Positions 42,860 to 52,892 of a stretch of DNA of 64,000 bases are shown here, one piece after another (within the stretch, counting starts at the first letter, position 1; every line of letters starts with the position of its first letter). Made by a program: the position numbers and the translations under genes. Origin of the DNA: Polaribacter sp. SA4-10 (GTDB lineage: Bacteria > Bacteroidota > Bacteroidia > Flavobacteriales > Flavobacteriaceae); the NCBI RefSeq assembly GCF_002163835.1, contig NZ_CP019331.1, positions 620,001 to 684,000 on the forward strand, written 5' to 3'. The notes under the pieces are model-generated. The model was not told the DNA's origin. It did no database searches and saw only the letters and a list, made by a program, of their open reading frames with translations.

Positions 42860-44989
42860 ATGAAAAAAATTACGGTATTAGTACTTTCTCTTTTTTTTGT
42901 AGTTGCATCAGTATTTGCACAGCAAAAAGAAACAAAACAAGGACACACAAATCAAAATAAGTTTAAGCAACTTAAAGATGTATTAGCAACGCCTAATAAT
43001 CAGCATACAGCTTCTGGAGCTCCAGGAAAAAAATATACGCATCAAAAAGTTGATTATGTAATGGATATTGTCTTAGATGATGATAATCAAAAAATTTCTG
43101 GGAATGAAACAATTACATATCATAATAATTCTGATGATGCATTAACCTATTTATGGTTACAATTAGATCAAAATATGCGTGCATCAGACTCTAAAACTCC
43201 TGATATTCAATCTAGTAAAGTTCCTGAAAAAATAAGCGAAAGCAGGTATAATAGAACTTTTTCTGACAAACCTTTTGATGGTGGTTTTAAAATAATGAGC
43301 GTTACAAATATAGATGGTGAAAATTTGTCTCATACTATAAACCAAACGATGATGAGAATTAATTTACCTAAACCTTTAGCTTCTGGTAAAACATTTTCAT
43401 TTAAAATTAAATGGTGGTATAACATCAATAACCATAGAACGCAAGGTGGTAGATCTGGTTTTGAGCATTTCCCAGAAGATGGAAATAACAACTATGTAAT
43501 TGCTCAATTTTTTCCAAGACTATGTGTTTATGATAATGTTGAAGGTTGGCAAAATGATCAATTTTGGGGAAGAAGTGAATTTGCTTTAGAATTTGGAGAT
43601 TATACAGTAAACATTACAACTCCCGAAGATCATATGTTAGGAGCAACAGGTGTTTTAATGAATGAAAAAGAAGTTTTATCAAAAAAAGAGTTAAAAAGGT
43701 TAACTAAAGCTAGAAAAACTTTTGATAATCCTGTAATTATTAGAACTCAAGAAGAAGCTGAAAAGATTGAAAAAACGAGCGCTACACAAACTAAAACTTG
43801 GAAGTTTCAAGCTAAAAATGTTAGAGATTACGCTTTTGCAACTTCTAGAAAATTTATTTGGGATGGAATGGCTGTTGATATTAATGGCAAATCAGTAATG
43901 GCATATTCTTTATATTCTAAAGAAGCAAACCCATTATATGGTGATCACTCTACAAAAGCTGTAGCGCAAACATTAAAAACATATTCTAAATATACTTTTG
44001 ATTATCCGTATCACAAAGCAATTTCTGTAGATGGACAAATGGGAATGGAATATCCTCAGATTTGTTTTAATCCTGGAAGACCAAATGCTGATGGAACGTA
44101 TTCTGATAGAACAAAATACAGAATGATAAAAGTAACCATACATGAAGTTGGACATAACTTTTTTCCAATGATCGTAAATTCTGATGAAAGACAATGGACT
44201 TGGATGGATGAAGGTTTAAACTCTTATATGGAAATGTTAGCAGAATTAGATTATGATAAAGATTTTCCAATAACTAGAGGATATCCAAAAAATATAGTGA
44301 ATTATATGGCTGGAGATCAATCTAGAATTGCTCCTATTATGACAAAAGGAGATAATGTTTACAGTTTTGGTAACAATGCATATGGAAAACCAGCAACAGC
44401 TTTATGGATTTTAAGAGAAACGATTATGGGCAAAGAGTTATTTGATCATGCTTTTAAAACGTATTCTCAAAGATGGAAATTTAAACATCCAACTCCTGCA
44501 GATTTCTTTAGATCTATGGAAGATGCCTCTGCAATGGATTTAGATTGGTTTTGGAGAGGTTGGTTCTATACAACCGATGTAACTGATATTGGTATAGATA
44601 GTGTTAAGAAATTTTATACAAATAAAAATGAAGATGGATCTGTTAATTTTACAGAAGACACTACAAATGGTTTAGGTTTTGGAACTGAAAAAAATGAAGA
44701 TTCTAAATATCATTATGAAATTACTTATAACAAACCAGGAGGTTTAGTGATGCCTATTATTGTTGAGTTTACTTATAAAGACGGAACAAAAGAGAGAAAA
44801 ACATATCCTGCTCAAATTTGGAGATATAATGATAAAGAAGTAACTAAAGTATTTTCTGCAACTAAAGAAATACAAAGTATTGTTATAGATCCAGATTTAG
44901 AAACTGCAGATGTAGACACTACTAATAATAGTTGGCCTAAAGAGGAAGCAAATAAGTTTGAGAAATTTAAAAGTAAACTTAAAAACTAA
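42860..44989 (+). CDS. M1-family zinc metallopeptidase, first of a tandem pair
   Basis: A 709-residue secreted aminopeptidase-like enzyme. Signal MKKITVLVLSLFFVVASVFAQ. Zinc site HEVGHNFFPMIVNSDERQW followed by the third ligand in MDEGLNSYMEMLAE (HExxH-x18-E, first His about residue 428). The N-terminal beta domain (DIVLDDDNQKISGNETITYH, YLWLQLDQNMRASDS) and the GWFYTTDVTDIGID end match the Bacteroidota M1 group. The ATG at 42860 begins the signal; an in-frame ATG at 42833 precedes it without signal character. It is 143 bases ahead of its paralogue, with a terminator between. Confidence 0.9.
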   Translation: MKKITVLVLSLFFVVASVFAQQKETKQGHTNQNKFKQLKDVLATPNNQHTASGAPGKKYTHQKVDYVMDIVLDDDNQKISGNETITYHNNSDDALTYLWLQLDQNMRASDSKTPDIQSSKVPEKISESRYNRTFSDKPFDGGFKIMSVTNIDGENLSHTINQTMMRINLPKPLASGKTFSFKIKWWYNINNHRTQGGRSGFEHFPEDGNNNYVIAQFFPRLCVYDNVEGWQNDQFWGRSEFALEFGDYTVNITTPEDHMLGATGVLMNEKEVLSKKELKRLTKARKTFDNPVIIRTQEEAEKIEKTSATQTKTWKFQAKNVRDYAFATSRKFIWDGMAVDINGKSVMAYSLYSKEANPLYGDHSTKAVAQTLKTYSKYTFDYPYHKAISVDGQMGMEYPQICFNPGRPNADGTYSDRTKYRMIKVTIHEVGHNFFPMIVNSDERQWTWMDEGLNSYMEMLAELDYDKDFPITRGYPKNIVNYMAGDQSRIAPIMTKGDNVYSFGNNAYGKPATALWILRETIMGKELFDHAFKTYSQRWKFKHPTPADFFRSMEDASAMDLDWFWRGWFYTTDVTDIGIDSVKKFYTNKNEDGSVNFTEDTTNGLGFGTEKNEDSKYHYEITYNKPGGLVMPIIVEFTYKDGTKERKTYPAQIWRYNDKEVTKVFSATKEIQSIVIDPDLETADVDTTNNSWPKEEANKFEKFKSKLKN

Positions 44990-45006
44990 ATTTAATTTAT
45001 ATTAAA

Positions 45007-45041
45007 AAAAAAAGCGATATGTTATTCATATCGCTTTTTTT
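45007..45041 (+). terminator. Terminator between the two M1 peptidase genes
   Basis: AAAAAAAGCGATATG (45007-45021) pairs with CATATCGCTTTTTTT (45027-45041). The paralogues are therefore separately ended transcripts. Confidence 0.85.
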
Positions 45042-45131
45042 GGTAAAGGTTTGTTAAATTTTTAACATCCATTAACATAATTCCTAACTAATTCTTAATT
45101 TAGGTCCCAAATTCAAAATAACTTAAGACAA

Positions 45132-47351
45132 ATGAAAAAATTCACTTTATTAGTGCTTTCTATTTTTTTTGTAGCTGTTTCAGCTTTTGCACAAGACAAA
45201 AAAACTGAAGAAAAACAAGAAGCACCAAAAGGACACATTGATCAAAACAAATTCAGACAAATGAAAGATGTTTTGGCAACTCCTAATGATCAGCATACTG
45301 CATCAGGAGCTCCAGGTCATCAATATTCTCAACAGAAAGTTGATTATTTGATGAACATTCGTTTAGACGAAAATTCAAACCATATGTATGGTGATGAAAA
45401 AATTACATATCATAACAATTCTAAAGATAATTTAGAATATTTATGGGTGCAATTAGATCAAAACATGAGAGCAGACGACTCTCAAACTCCTTTAGCAAAA
45501 TCTACAGGCGCATCTGCTTTTATTACTCCAGATAACTTTCAGAGTACTTATATGAAAGGAAAAAATGGTTTTGGTTTTAATATAGAAAAAGTTGAAACTG
45601 ATGGAAAACCTCTTTCTCATTTTATTAATAAAACAATGATGAGAATAAATTTACCAAATGCATTAGCTCCTGGTGAAACTTTTAAATTCAGAATTAAATG
45701 GAACTATAAAATCAATAACTCTGTTAAAGATGGCGGTAGGTCTGGTTTTGAAGATTTCCCTGATGGAAATAACAACTATACTATTGCTCAATTCTTTCCA
45801 AGATTAGCGGTTTATAATAATGTTGAAGGATGGCAAAATATGCAATTCTGGGGACGAAGTGAATGGGCTTTAGAATTTGGAGATTATGAAGTAAACTTAA
45901 CGGTACCCGCAGATCACATTGTAGATGCAACTGGAGAGTTACAAAATGAGAAAGATGTTTTAACAAAAACACAACGCAAACGTTGGGAAAAAGCTAGAAA
46001 AACATATGACAACCCTGTAATGATTGTTACTCAAGAAGAAGCTGAAAAAGCAGAAAAAGGGCGTGCAACAAATACAAAAACATGGAAATTTAAAGCAAAA
46101 AGAGTTCGTGATTTTGCATTTGCTTCTTCAAGAAAATACATTTGGGATGCTATGGCTACCAATGTAAACGGGAAATCAGTAATGGCTGTTTCTTTATATC
46201 CTAAAGAAGGAAACCCTTTATGGGAAGAGCATTCTACAAGAGCAGTTGCGACTACACTTATAGAATATTCAAAATTAACTTTTGATTATCCTTATTCTAA
46301 AGCAATCTCTGTTCATGCTAAAAATCAAGGAATGGAATATCCTATGATTTGTTTCAACTTTGGACGTCCAAATCCTGATGGAACTTATTCTGACAGAACA
46401 AAAAAAGGGATGCTTGGTGTAATTATACATGAAGTTGGGCATAACTTTTTTCCAATGATTGTAAATTCTGATGAAAGACAATGGACTTGGATGGATGAAG
46501 GTTTAAATTCATTTGTAGAGATTTTAGCAGAATTAAAATACGATCCAGAATTATTTGCTACTAATCCTGCAAAAGAGATTACAAAATATATGAGTGGTGA
46601 TCAAAGTAATTTATCGCCAATTATGTCTCAAGGAGATTATGTTAAACAATTTGGACCAAATGCATACACAAAACCTGCTGCTGGTTTATATATGTTGAGA
46701 CAAACTATTATGGGACCAGAATTATTTGACCATGCTTTTAGAACGTATTCTAAACGTTGGATGTTTAAACACCCAACTCCTGCAGATTTCTTTAGATCTA
46801 TGGAAGATGCTTCTGGTATGGATTTAGATTGGTTCTGGAGAGGTTGGTTCTACACCACAGATGTTTCTGATATTGGTATCGCAAAAGTGAAACCATTATA
46901 TATTACAGATAAACCTAGCCAGAGAATTACAGAAATGATTAAAAATAACCCAAGAGCAAAAGCTTATTTTGAGGGTTTAGGAGATTTAGTATATATTACT
47001 GATAAAAAAGAAGATGCCAACCCTAGTGTTATGGATAAATATGTAGATGACACTTCTGAGGTGCCTTCATATATGTACTCTGTAGAATTTGAAAAACCAG
47101 GAGGTTTAATAATGCCTATTATTGTTGAACTTACCTATGCAGATGGTACAACTAAAGAAGTTACATACCCTGCACAAATTTGGATGAAAGATGATGGCAA
47201 AGTAACTAGAGTTTTTGCTTCTACTCAAGAAATTAAGAGTATTAAAGTAGATCCAAATATAGAAACTGCAGATATTGATACTTCAAATAATAGCTGGCCA
47301 AAGAAAGAAGCTGACCAATTTGATAAATTTAAAAGCAAAGTTAAAAACTAA
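45132..47351 (+). CDS. M1-family zinc metallopeptidase, second of a tandem pair
   Basis: A 739-residue paralogue of the preceding enzyme: signal MKKFTLLVLSIFFVAVSAFA, zinc site HEVGHNFFPMIVNSDERQW (first His about residue 433) and MDEGLNSFVEILAELK. The order and most motifs are shared (GRSGFEDFPDGNNNYTIAQF, FYTTDVSDIGIA). An extra segment near residue 595-640 (SQRITEMIKNNPRAKAYFEG, LGDLVYITDKKEDANPSVM) is absent from the first copy. The active-site residues are intact in both, so both are probably active, with different peptide preferences or conditions. Confidence 0.9.
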   Translation: MKKFTLLVLSIFFVAVSAFAQDKKTEEKQEAPKGHIDQNKFRQMKDVLATPNDQHTASGAPGHQYSQQKVDYLMNIRLDENSNHMYGDEKITYHNNSKDNLEYLWVQLDQNMRADDSQTPLAKSTGASAFITPDNFQSTYMKGKNGFGFNIEKVETDGKPLSHFINKTMMRINLPNALAPGETFKFRIKWNYKINNSVKDGGRSGFEDFPDGNNNYTIAQFFPRLAVYNNVEGWQNMQFWGRSEWALEFGDYEVNLTVPADHIVDATGELQNEKDVLTKTQRKRWEKARKTYDNPVMIVTQEEAEKAEKGRATNTKTWKFKAKRVRDFAFASSRKYIWDAMATNVNGKSVMAVSLYPKEGNPLWEEHSTRAVATTLIEYSKLTFDYPYSKAISVHAKNQGMEYPMICFNFGRPNPDGTYSDRTKKGMLGVIIHEVGHNFFPMIVNSDERQWTWMDEGLNSFVEILAELKYDPELFATNPAKEITKYMSGDQSNLSPIMSQGDYVKQFGPNAYTKPAAGLYMLRQTIMGPELFDHAFRTYSKRWMFKHPTPADFFRSMEDASGMDLDWFWRGWFYTTDVSDIGIAKVKPLYITDKPSQRITEMIKNNPRAKAYFEGLGDLVYITDKKEDANPSVMDKYVDDTSEVPSYMYSVEFEKPGGLIMPIIVELTYADGTTKEVTYPAQIWMKDDGKVTRVFASTQEIKSIKVDPNIETADIDTSNNSWPKKEADQFDKFKSKVKN

Positions 47352-47399
47352 ACCTTTTATTATAAGCCTATCTTAAAGTGGTAGACTAATTTAAATTAA

Positions 47400-47429
47400 A
47401 CCAGAGAAATATACTTCTCTGGTTTTTTT
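47400..47429 (+). terminator. Terminator after the second M1 peptidase
   Basis: ACCAGAGAA (47400-47408) pairs with TTCTCTGGT (47415-47423) and a run of T follows. Confidence 0.8.
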
Positions 47430-47461
47430 ATTTAAGTTCCTAATTGTTAAATAGTAGGAAT

Positions 47462-47494
47462 AAAAAAAAAGCCTATCAAATTTGATAGGCTTTT
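47462..47494 (-). terminator. Terminator of the cold-shock gene
   Basis: AAAAGCCTATCAAA (47467-47480) and TTTGATAGGCTTTT (47481-47494) are perfectly complementary. On the minus strand the stem is followed by a longer T-run, so it ends the cold-shock message, 32 bases after its stop. Confidence 0.8.
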
Positions 47495-47525
47495 AGATAA
47501 AAAATTAACTAGTAATAGATATATA

Positions 47526-47717
47526 TTATAATACTCTTACGTTTACTGCGTTTAATCCTTTTTTACCATCTTGTAAGTCAAATTCAACTTCGTCGTTTTC
47601 ACGAACTTCGTCAATTAATCCTGACACATGTACAAAATGTTCTTTTTCTGATCCTTCTTCAGTGATAAATCCAAATCCTTTAGATTCATTGAAAAATTTT
47701 ACGGTACCTTTATTCAT
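47526..47717 (-). CDS. Cold-shock domain protein
   Basis: A 63-residue RNA/single-strand DNA chaperone. The RNA-binding motifs are ESKGFGFITEEGS (RNP1, KGFGFI) and EHFVHVSGLID (RNP2, FVHVS). The ATG at 47715-47717 is chosen: it starts MNKGTVKFFNES, the family N-terminus; a longer upstream frame would cross the promoter. The message leader is about 50 bases. Confidence 0.93.
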   Translation of the reverse strand: MNKGTVKFFNESKGFGFITEEGSEKEHFVHVSGLIDEVRENDEVEFDLQDGKKGLNAVNVRVL

Positions 47718-47771
47718 AATAAAAAAATATTGTGTTGTTAATTTAATTACTAACAACGTTTTATAGAGGTG

Positions 47772-47801
47772 CAAATATAATACCAATTTTTGTAAAACCA
47801 A
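47772..47801 (-). promoter_or_regulatory. Promoter of the cold-shock gene
   Basis: On the minus strand TTG (47799-47801), 19 bases, then TATATTTG (47772-47779), an exact match to the Bacteroidota consensus. The best-formed promoter in the window. Confidence 0.7.
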
Positions 47802-47831
47802 GAATATATTATATATATTTTAAAATAAACC

Positions 47832-48773
47832 TTAAAGACTGTTTACTAGTGATTTAACATGATTAAACTCTTCAACAATATCATTTAAAACAATTTTAGC
47901 TGGTTTTATTTCATGAATTAATCCTGCAACTTGACCAATTTCTAATTCGCCATTGTCTAAGTCACCTTCAAACATTCCTTTTTTTGCTCTTGCTCTTCCC
48001 AACAATTCTTTAATTTCTTCAATTGAAGGATTTCTTTGATATAATGCTTGTATGTCTTGATAAAATTTATTTTTCACCAAACGTACAGGTGCCAATTCTT
48101 TTAATGTTAATTGTGTATCACCATCTTTTACATTTACAATTGTATTCTTAAAATTTTGATGTGCAGAAGATTCTTCTGTTGCTGCAAACCTACTTCCAAT
48201 TTGTACACCATCTGCACCTAAAACCATCGCTGCCAACATTCCTCTACCTGTACCAATTCCTCCAGCAGCAATAACAGGTATTTTAAGCTGCTCTTTTACC
48301 ATTGGAATTAATGTAAAAGTGGTAGTTTCCTCTCTCCCATTATGTCCTCCAGCCTCAAAACCTTCACAAACAACAGCATCCACTCCTGCTGCTTCCGCTT
48401 TTAAAGCAAACTTTACAGAACTTACTACATGTACAACAGTAATTCCTTTTTCTTTTAAAAATGAAGTCCAAGTTTTTGGATTTCCAGCAGATGTAAAAAC
48501 AATCTTTACTTCTTCTTCAACAATAATATCCATTATTTTTTCTATATCAGGATACAGCATTGGTACATTTACTCCAAAAGGTTTATCAGTTGCTTTTTTA
48601 CATTTTTGAATATGCGCTCTTAATATATCAGGATACATAGAACCTGCACCAATTAAACCTAAACCTCCTGCATTTGAAACTGCGGAAGCTAATTTGTAAC
48701 CAGAAACCCAAATCATTCCACCTTGAACGATAGGATATTGTATATTGAATAGTTTAGTGATGTTGTGCTGCAT
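47832..48773 (-). CDS. Nitronate monooxygenase-like flavin enzyme
   Basis: A 313-residue FMN-binding TIM barrel of the nitronate monooxygenase / FabK family: NIQYPIVQGGMIWVSGYKLA, EAAGVDAVVCEGFEAGGHNG, IPVIAAGGIGTGRGMLAAMV, LGADGVQIGSRFAATEESSA. It oxidises nitronates or, in FabK relatives, reduces enoyl-ACP; the sequence does not settle which. Its ATG directly follows the stop of the subtilase gene (48774-48776), with no base between, so the two are co-transcribed. Confidence 0.88.
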   Translation of the reverse strand: MQHNITKLFNIQYPIVQGGMIWVSGYKLASAVSNAGGLGLIGAGSMYPDILRAHIQKCKKATDKPFGVNVPMLYPDIEKIMDIIVEEEVKIVFTSAGNPKTWTSFLKEKGITVVHVVSSVKFALKAEAAGVDAVVCEGFEAGGHNGREETTTFTLIPMVKEQLKIPVIAAGGIGTGRGMLAAMVLGADGVQIGSRFAATEESSAHQNFKNTIVNVKDGDTQLTLKELAPVRLVKNKFYQDIQALYQRNPSIEEIKELLGRARAKKGMFEGDLDNGELEIGQVAGLIHEIKPAKIVLNDIVEEFNHVKSLVNSL

Positions 48774-50399
48774 TTAGTTTTTTACTAACTTTATTGTTTT
48801 TTGTGACTTTCCGCTTGTAATTTTAAGAATATAAATTCCAGAATTCAAAACTGAAACATTCAGTACATTACTTTTTAAATTTCCTTCTTCATATACCTTC
48901 TTACCAAGCAAATTGTAAATTTTAACATTTACGCCATTTAAATCATTCCTTTTCATTTTTAGTGTAAAACTAGTGCTCACAGGATTGGGATATATTGTAG
49001 TTGTGTTTATGAAGTTTTGCTTATCAACATTCAAAACAGCTTCATATGCAGTTTTAAAATCAGGTATTCCATACCCATATTGTTCGTCTGGATTGGTATA
49101 TCTGTCTGCAGATTCCCGAATTTTCTGCATAACTTGCGTACTTGTTAGTTGGGGAGTCGCTTGCCAAAAACAGGCTACAACACCAGTCATCACTGGAGAA
49201 GAAAAAGAAGTTCCATTAGAAGGCTTTGGTGTACCCGTTTGATGATCAATTACAAAAACATTTTCACCGTGTGCTAGCACATCAGGCTTTACACGACCAT
49301 CCGAAGTCGGACCAAAAGAACTAAAAGATGCTATATCTTCGACAGCATCTACAGCACCCACTGTAAAAACAGAAGCTGCATCGCCTGGAGCTCCAATATA
49401 TTTCCAAGAGTCACTTCCAGAGTTTCCTGCAGAAGTCACCAATATCATTCCACGAGAAGCTATAATGTCTGCTCCACGCGAAATAAAGGCCGTCTTTCCG
49501 TCCATATCTTCATATGAATAATTGTAATTTGGGTCATCAAAAGTAGTGTATCCTAAAGAGGTATTAATTACATCGACACCCAAGCTATCTGCGCGCTCTG
49601 CCGCCTCTACCCATAAGCTCTCTTCAAGAGGAACTTCATTAGCGGTATCTTCTGTTATAAATAAATAAAATGAAGCATCAGGAGCCGTACCCACAAATAC
49701 ACCATCTATATAACCCGCAATATCAGATAACACATTTGTTCCGTGATTGCTACCAGCATAAAAGTTTTCATTTCTATTTACAAAGTCATAGCCTCCTAAA
49801 ATCTGATTATTATCACGTATTTTTTGAAATGCTTGTAACTGATTTACATTTGGAAAACCCGCATCTATCACGGCAATATGCATACCACTTCCTGTAAAAC
49901 CCTCTTGATGCAAAAAATCGCCTTTCAGCATTGTGATTTGAGTTTCAGCTACACCGTAATTATAATCCGCTTTCATTTCAGCAAACTTATTTTTGTGTTT
50001 GGTCTTTGAAGAGCGCTTCGTTGTTTTGCCATTTGCATTTAAACCATCATCAGCAAACTCTATACTTTCAATAAAAGAAAAGTTAGAGATTAGGTTATTG
50101 ATGTCTACTTCTTGTCCAAATACATGTATTGCATTTAACCATTTTGATTTTGCCAATACCGTAATTCCACTAGCACTTTTTACCTGAGAGTAGTAAGTAT
50201 CATCTACGGGAACATCTATCACATCTACTGCAATATTTTGACGTGACCTCCTGTCTAAAGCACGCTGTGACAGCATGTTTAAGGGAGTTGCTAAATAAGC
50301 TTCAAAACTTGGTTTGTCTTTTAAATAGACCCAAGCATCTTCTTGTGCAAAAAATTGTGATGAAATTAAAAAAGTAAATAAGAGTAATAATTTTTTCAT
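48774..50399 (-). CDS. Subtilisin-like (S8) peptidase with type IX secretion sorting domain
   Basis: A 541-residue secreted protease. Signal MKKLLLLFTFLISSQFFAQ, a propeptide to about 155, then the S8 domain with Asp 179 (GMHIAVIDAGFPNV), His 219 (GSNHGTNVLSDIAG), oxyanion Asn 326 (VTSAGNSGSD) and Ser 398 (NGTSFSSPVMTG). Residues about 465-541 are the C-terminal T9SS signal (TIYPNPVSTSFTL, KIYNLLGKKVYEE, SGIYILKITSGKSQKTIKLV), which directs export through the type IX secretion system and surface attachment. Base composition looks slightly richer in G+C than neighbours, a hint of later acquisition. Confidence 0.92.
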   Translation of the reverse strand: MKKLLLLFTFLISSQFFAQEDAWVYLKDKPSFEAYLATPLNMLSQRALDRRSRQNIAVDVIDVPVDDTYYSQVKSASGITVLAKSKWLNAIHVFGQEVDINNLISNFSFIESIEFADDGLNANGKTTKRSSKTKHKNKFAEMKADYNYGVAETQITMLKGDFLHQEGFTGSGMHIAVIDAGFPNVNQLQAFQKIRDNNQILGGYDFVNRNENFYAGSNHGTNVLSDIAGYIDGVFVGTAPDASFYLFITEDTANEVPLEESLWVEAAERADSLGVDVINTSLGYTTFDDPNYNYSYEDMDGKTAFISRGADIIASRGMILVTSAGNSGSDSWKYIGAPGDAASVFTVGAVDAVEDIASFSSFGPTSDGRVKPDVLAHGENVFVIDHQTGTPKPSNGTSFSSPVMTGVVACFWQATPQLTSTQVMQKIRESADRYTNPDEQYGYGIPDFKTAYEAVLNVDKQNFINTTTIYPNPVSTSFTLKMKRNDLNGVNVKIYNLLGKKVYEEGNLKSNVLNVSVLNSGIYILKITSGKSQKTIKLVKN

Positions 50400-50472
50400 G
50401 GGGGTCTAATTTTTTTATTAAGTTAAATATTCATGTCCAAATTACTACTTTTTTAAACAGTATAGCGAATTT

Positions 50473-51660
50473 TTAAGAAATTACTCCAGAACCTAACAAT
50501 TCTTCATCCTGATACCAAGCAACAAATTGCCCTTCTTGTATGGCAGATTGTTTGTTTGTAAACGCTACATATAAACCACTTTCAACTTTATGTAAAGTCG
50601 CTTTTTCTAAGGCTTGTCTGTATCTAATTCTTGCTTCAACCTGCATTGTTTCTCCAACTTTTAAAGTTAAGTCCTCACGAATCCAATGAATTTCTTCATT
50701 AGAAACAAACAATACATTTCTATATAAACCTTGGTGATTTTTACCTTCACCTGTATAAATTACATTTTCTATAACATCTGTTTCTATAACATAAAGCGCT
50801 TCTTTTGTTCCACCAACATTTAATCCTTTACGTTGCCCTTTTGTAAAATAATGTGCTCCTTGATGTTTCGCAACTATTTTCCCGTCTTCTTTTGTGTAAG
50901 AAAACTTGGTTGAAAAATATTTTAATTCGGCTTCTTTATTTTCAAATTTTGGAACAGATTTAGTATACTGCTCAAAATCAGAAGGAATTGTAACAATTAC
51001 GCCTTCTTTTGGTTGTAACTTTTGTTGTAAAAACTCTGGCAATCTAACCTTTCCTATAAAACACAAACCTTGAGAATCTTTCTTTTCTGCGGTAATTAAA
51101 TCGGCTTCTTTTGCAATTTCTCTAACCTCTGGTTTTGTTAATTCGCCAATTGGAAACAACGCTTTTACAAGTTGTTGTTGAGATAATTGACATAAAAAAT
51201 AAGATTGATCTTTATTAGTATCTTTTCCCGCTAGTAACTTATAGACTGGTTTTCCATCAATAATTTCTTCACCTTTTCTACAATAATGACCAGTAGCAAC
51301 ATAATCTGCACCTAACTTTAAAGCGATGTCCATAAAAACATCAAACTTTATTTCTCGGTTACAAAGCACATCAGGGTTTGGCGTTCTTCCTTTAGAGTAT
51401 TCATCAAACATATAATCTACAATACGTTCTTTGTATTGATTGCTTAAATCTACTACTTGAAACGGAATGCCTAGTTTTTCTGCAACAATCATTGCATCAT
51501 TACTATCTTCTAACCAAGGACATTCATTAGAAATAGTAACAGAGTCATCATGCCAATTCTTCATAAAAAGGCCAATAACCTCATATCCTTGTTCTTTTAA
51601 TAAATGTGCGGTTACGCTACTATCTACACCTCCAGAAAGACCTACAACTACTCTTTTCAT
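50473..51660 (-). CDS. mnmA: tRNA-specific 2-thiouridylase
   Basis: Thiolates uridine 34 of Lys, Glu and Gln tRNAs with sulfur from the cysteine desulfurase relay. PP-loop [19 protein letters not shown] at the N-terminus, the first catalytic cysteine in [16 protein letters not shown] and the second in [17 protein letters not shown], and the C-terminal beta domain ([14 protein letters not shown]). The length of 395 residues is normal. Single-gene unit, 188 bases upstream of the divergent fasciclin gene. Confidence 0.95.
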   Translation of the reverse strand: MKRVVVGLSGGVDSSVTAHLLKEQGYEVIGLFMKNWHDDSVTISNECPWLEDSNDAMIVAEKLGIPFQVVDLSNQYKERIVDYMFDEYSKGRTPNPDVLCNREIKFDVFMDIALKLGADYVATGHYCRKGEEIIDGKPVYKLLAGKDTNKDQSYFLCQLSQQQLVKALFPIGELTKPEVREIAKEADLITAEKKDSQGLCFIGKVRLPEFLQQKLQPKEGVIVTIPSDFEQYTKSVPKFENKEAELKYFSTKFSYTKEDGKIVAKHQGAHYFTKGQRKGLNVGGTKEALYVIETDVIENVIYTGEGKNHQGLYRNVLFVSNEEIHWIREDLTLKVGETMQVEARIRYRQALEKATLHKVESGLYVAFTNKQSAIQEGQFVAWYQDEELLGSGVIS

Positions 51661-51815
51661 TCCTTAATTTTGAAGATGCAAAGTTACGAATTAGATTTTT
51701 ATTTATTAAGATATAACAATAGGAATCAACATGAAATTTAATTTTTAAAATACTAAATTTTTGTTAAAATTAATTAGATTGTTAACTATTTAATTTATTT
51801 TGTTTAATAAAAACC

Positions 51816-51823
51816 TATATTTG
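51816..51823 (+). promoter_or_regulatory. Promoter -7 box of the fasciclin lipoprotein gene
   Basis: TATATTTG matches TAnnTTTG exactly, 24 bases before the preferred ATG (51848), and argues against an earlier in-frame ATG at 51800, which would lie before the box. The -33 element is unclear. Confidence 0.55.
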
Positions 51824-51847
51824 TTAAACAACATAAAAACCCTCGAT

Positions 51848-52840
51848 ATGAAATTATTTAAAAATTTAGTAAAAACGGTACTTTTTTTAACGGTATTATG
51901 TATAACTCTTGTTAGTTGTAGTAATAATGATACAAATACACCAGCACCGCCCGTTATTGAACCAACCAATACCATAGCAGATTTTGTAAGTAATAATGAA
52001 GATTATAGTATTCTTTTAGAGGCTCTGCAAATTGCAGATGGTAACTTAGATGTTGTTTTATCTGGTGACGGACCTTTCACGGTGTTTGCCCCAAACAATG
52101 CAGCTTTTACAGCTTTTTTATCTGATAATAATTTTGATGCTTTAAGTGATATACCAACCGATATTTTATCGCAAGTATTACTGAATCATGTAGTTAGTGG
52201 AAATGCAGTATCTTCTACTTTAACCACTGGATATGATGTAAGCAGCTTATCTACAGCAACACCAAATGGTAACAGTATGAGTTTGTACATTAATACAGCA
52301 GACGGTGTTGTTATTAACGGAGTTTCTTCAGTAACTACTGCAGATGTATCTGTGGATAATGGAACTATACATGCCGTTGATGCAGTTATTGGTTTACCAA
52401 CAGTAGTTACATTTGCAACAGCAGATCCTAATTTTTCTGTTTTAGTAACGGCCTTAACTAGATCAGATTTAACCTTTGATTTTGTAGGAACACTTTCAAC
52501 AGCAAATGGAACGGCCCCAGCTCCATTCACTGTATTTGCTCCAATAGATCAAGCTTTTATAGATTTGCTTGAAGAGTTGGGTGTAGATTCTTTAGACGAT
52601 ATCGATGAGACAACATTAAATGCAACTTTAAAAATGCATGCTGTTGCTGGTGCAAATGTTTTAGCAGCTAGTCTTAGTGATGGTTTGACCATTACTACCT
52701 TAGGAGGAGACATTACTGCGAATGTAACTGATGGAGCTACTTTAACAGATGCAAATGATAGAGTTAGTACTATAATAGCGGTAGATGTGCAAGCAAGTAA
52801 CGGTGTAATTCACGCAATTGATAAAGTTATTTTAAAATAA
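51848..52840 (+). CDS. Fasciclin (FAS1) lipoprotein with two domains
   Basis: A 330-residue lipoprotein. Signal MKLFKNLVKTVLFLTVLCIT with Cys 24 after LVS. Two FAS1 domains follow: about residues 40-175 (DGPFTVFAPNNAAFTAFL, ILSQVLLNHVVSGNAVSS, IHAVDAVI) and 185-330 (PAPFTVFAPIDQAFIDLL, ATLKMHAVAGANVLAASL, VIHAIDKVI). FAS1 domains mediate adhesion and cell-surface contact. It is monocistronic. Confidence 0.9.
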   Translation: MKLFKNLVKTVLFLTVLCITLVSCSNNDTNTPAPPVIEPTNTIADFVSNNEDYSILLEALQIADGNLDVVLSGDGPFTVFAPNNAAFTAFLSDNNFDALSDIPTDILSQVLLNHVVSGNAVSSTLTTGYDVSSLSTATPNGNSMSLYINTADGVVINGVSSVTTADVSVDNGTIHAVDAVIGLPTVVTFATADPNFSVLVTALTRSDLTFDFVGTLSTANGTAPAPFTVFAPIDQAFIDLLEELGVDSLDDIDETTLNATLKMHAVAGANVLAASLSDGLTITTLGGDITANVTDGATLTDANDRVSTIIAVDVQASNGVIHAIDKVILK

Positions 52841-52892
52841 CTACGTGGTAAAATTATTTTAAACATAAACCTTCAAGTTCATCCTTGAGGGT

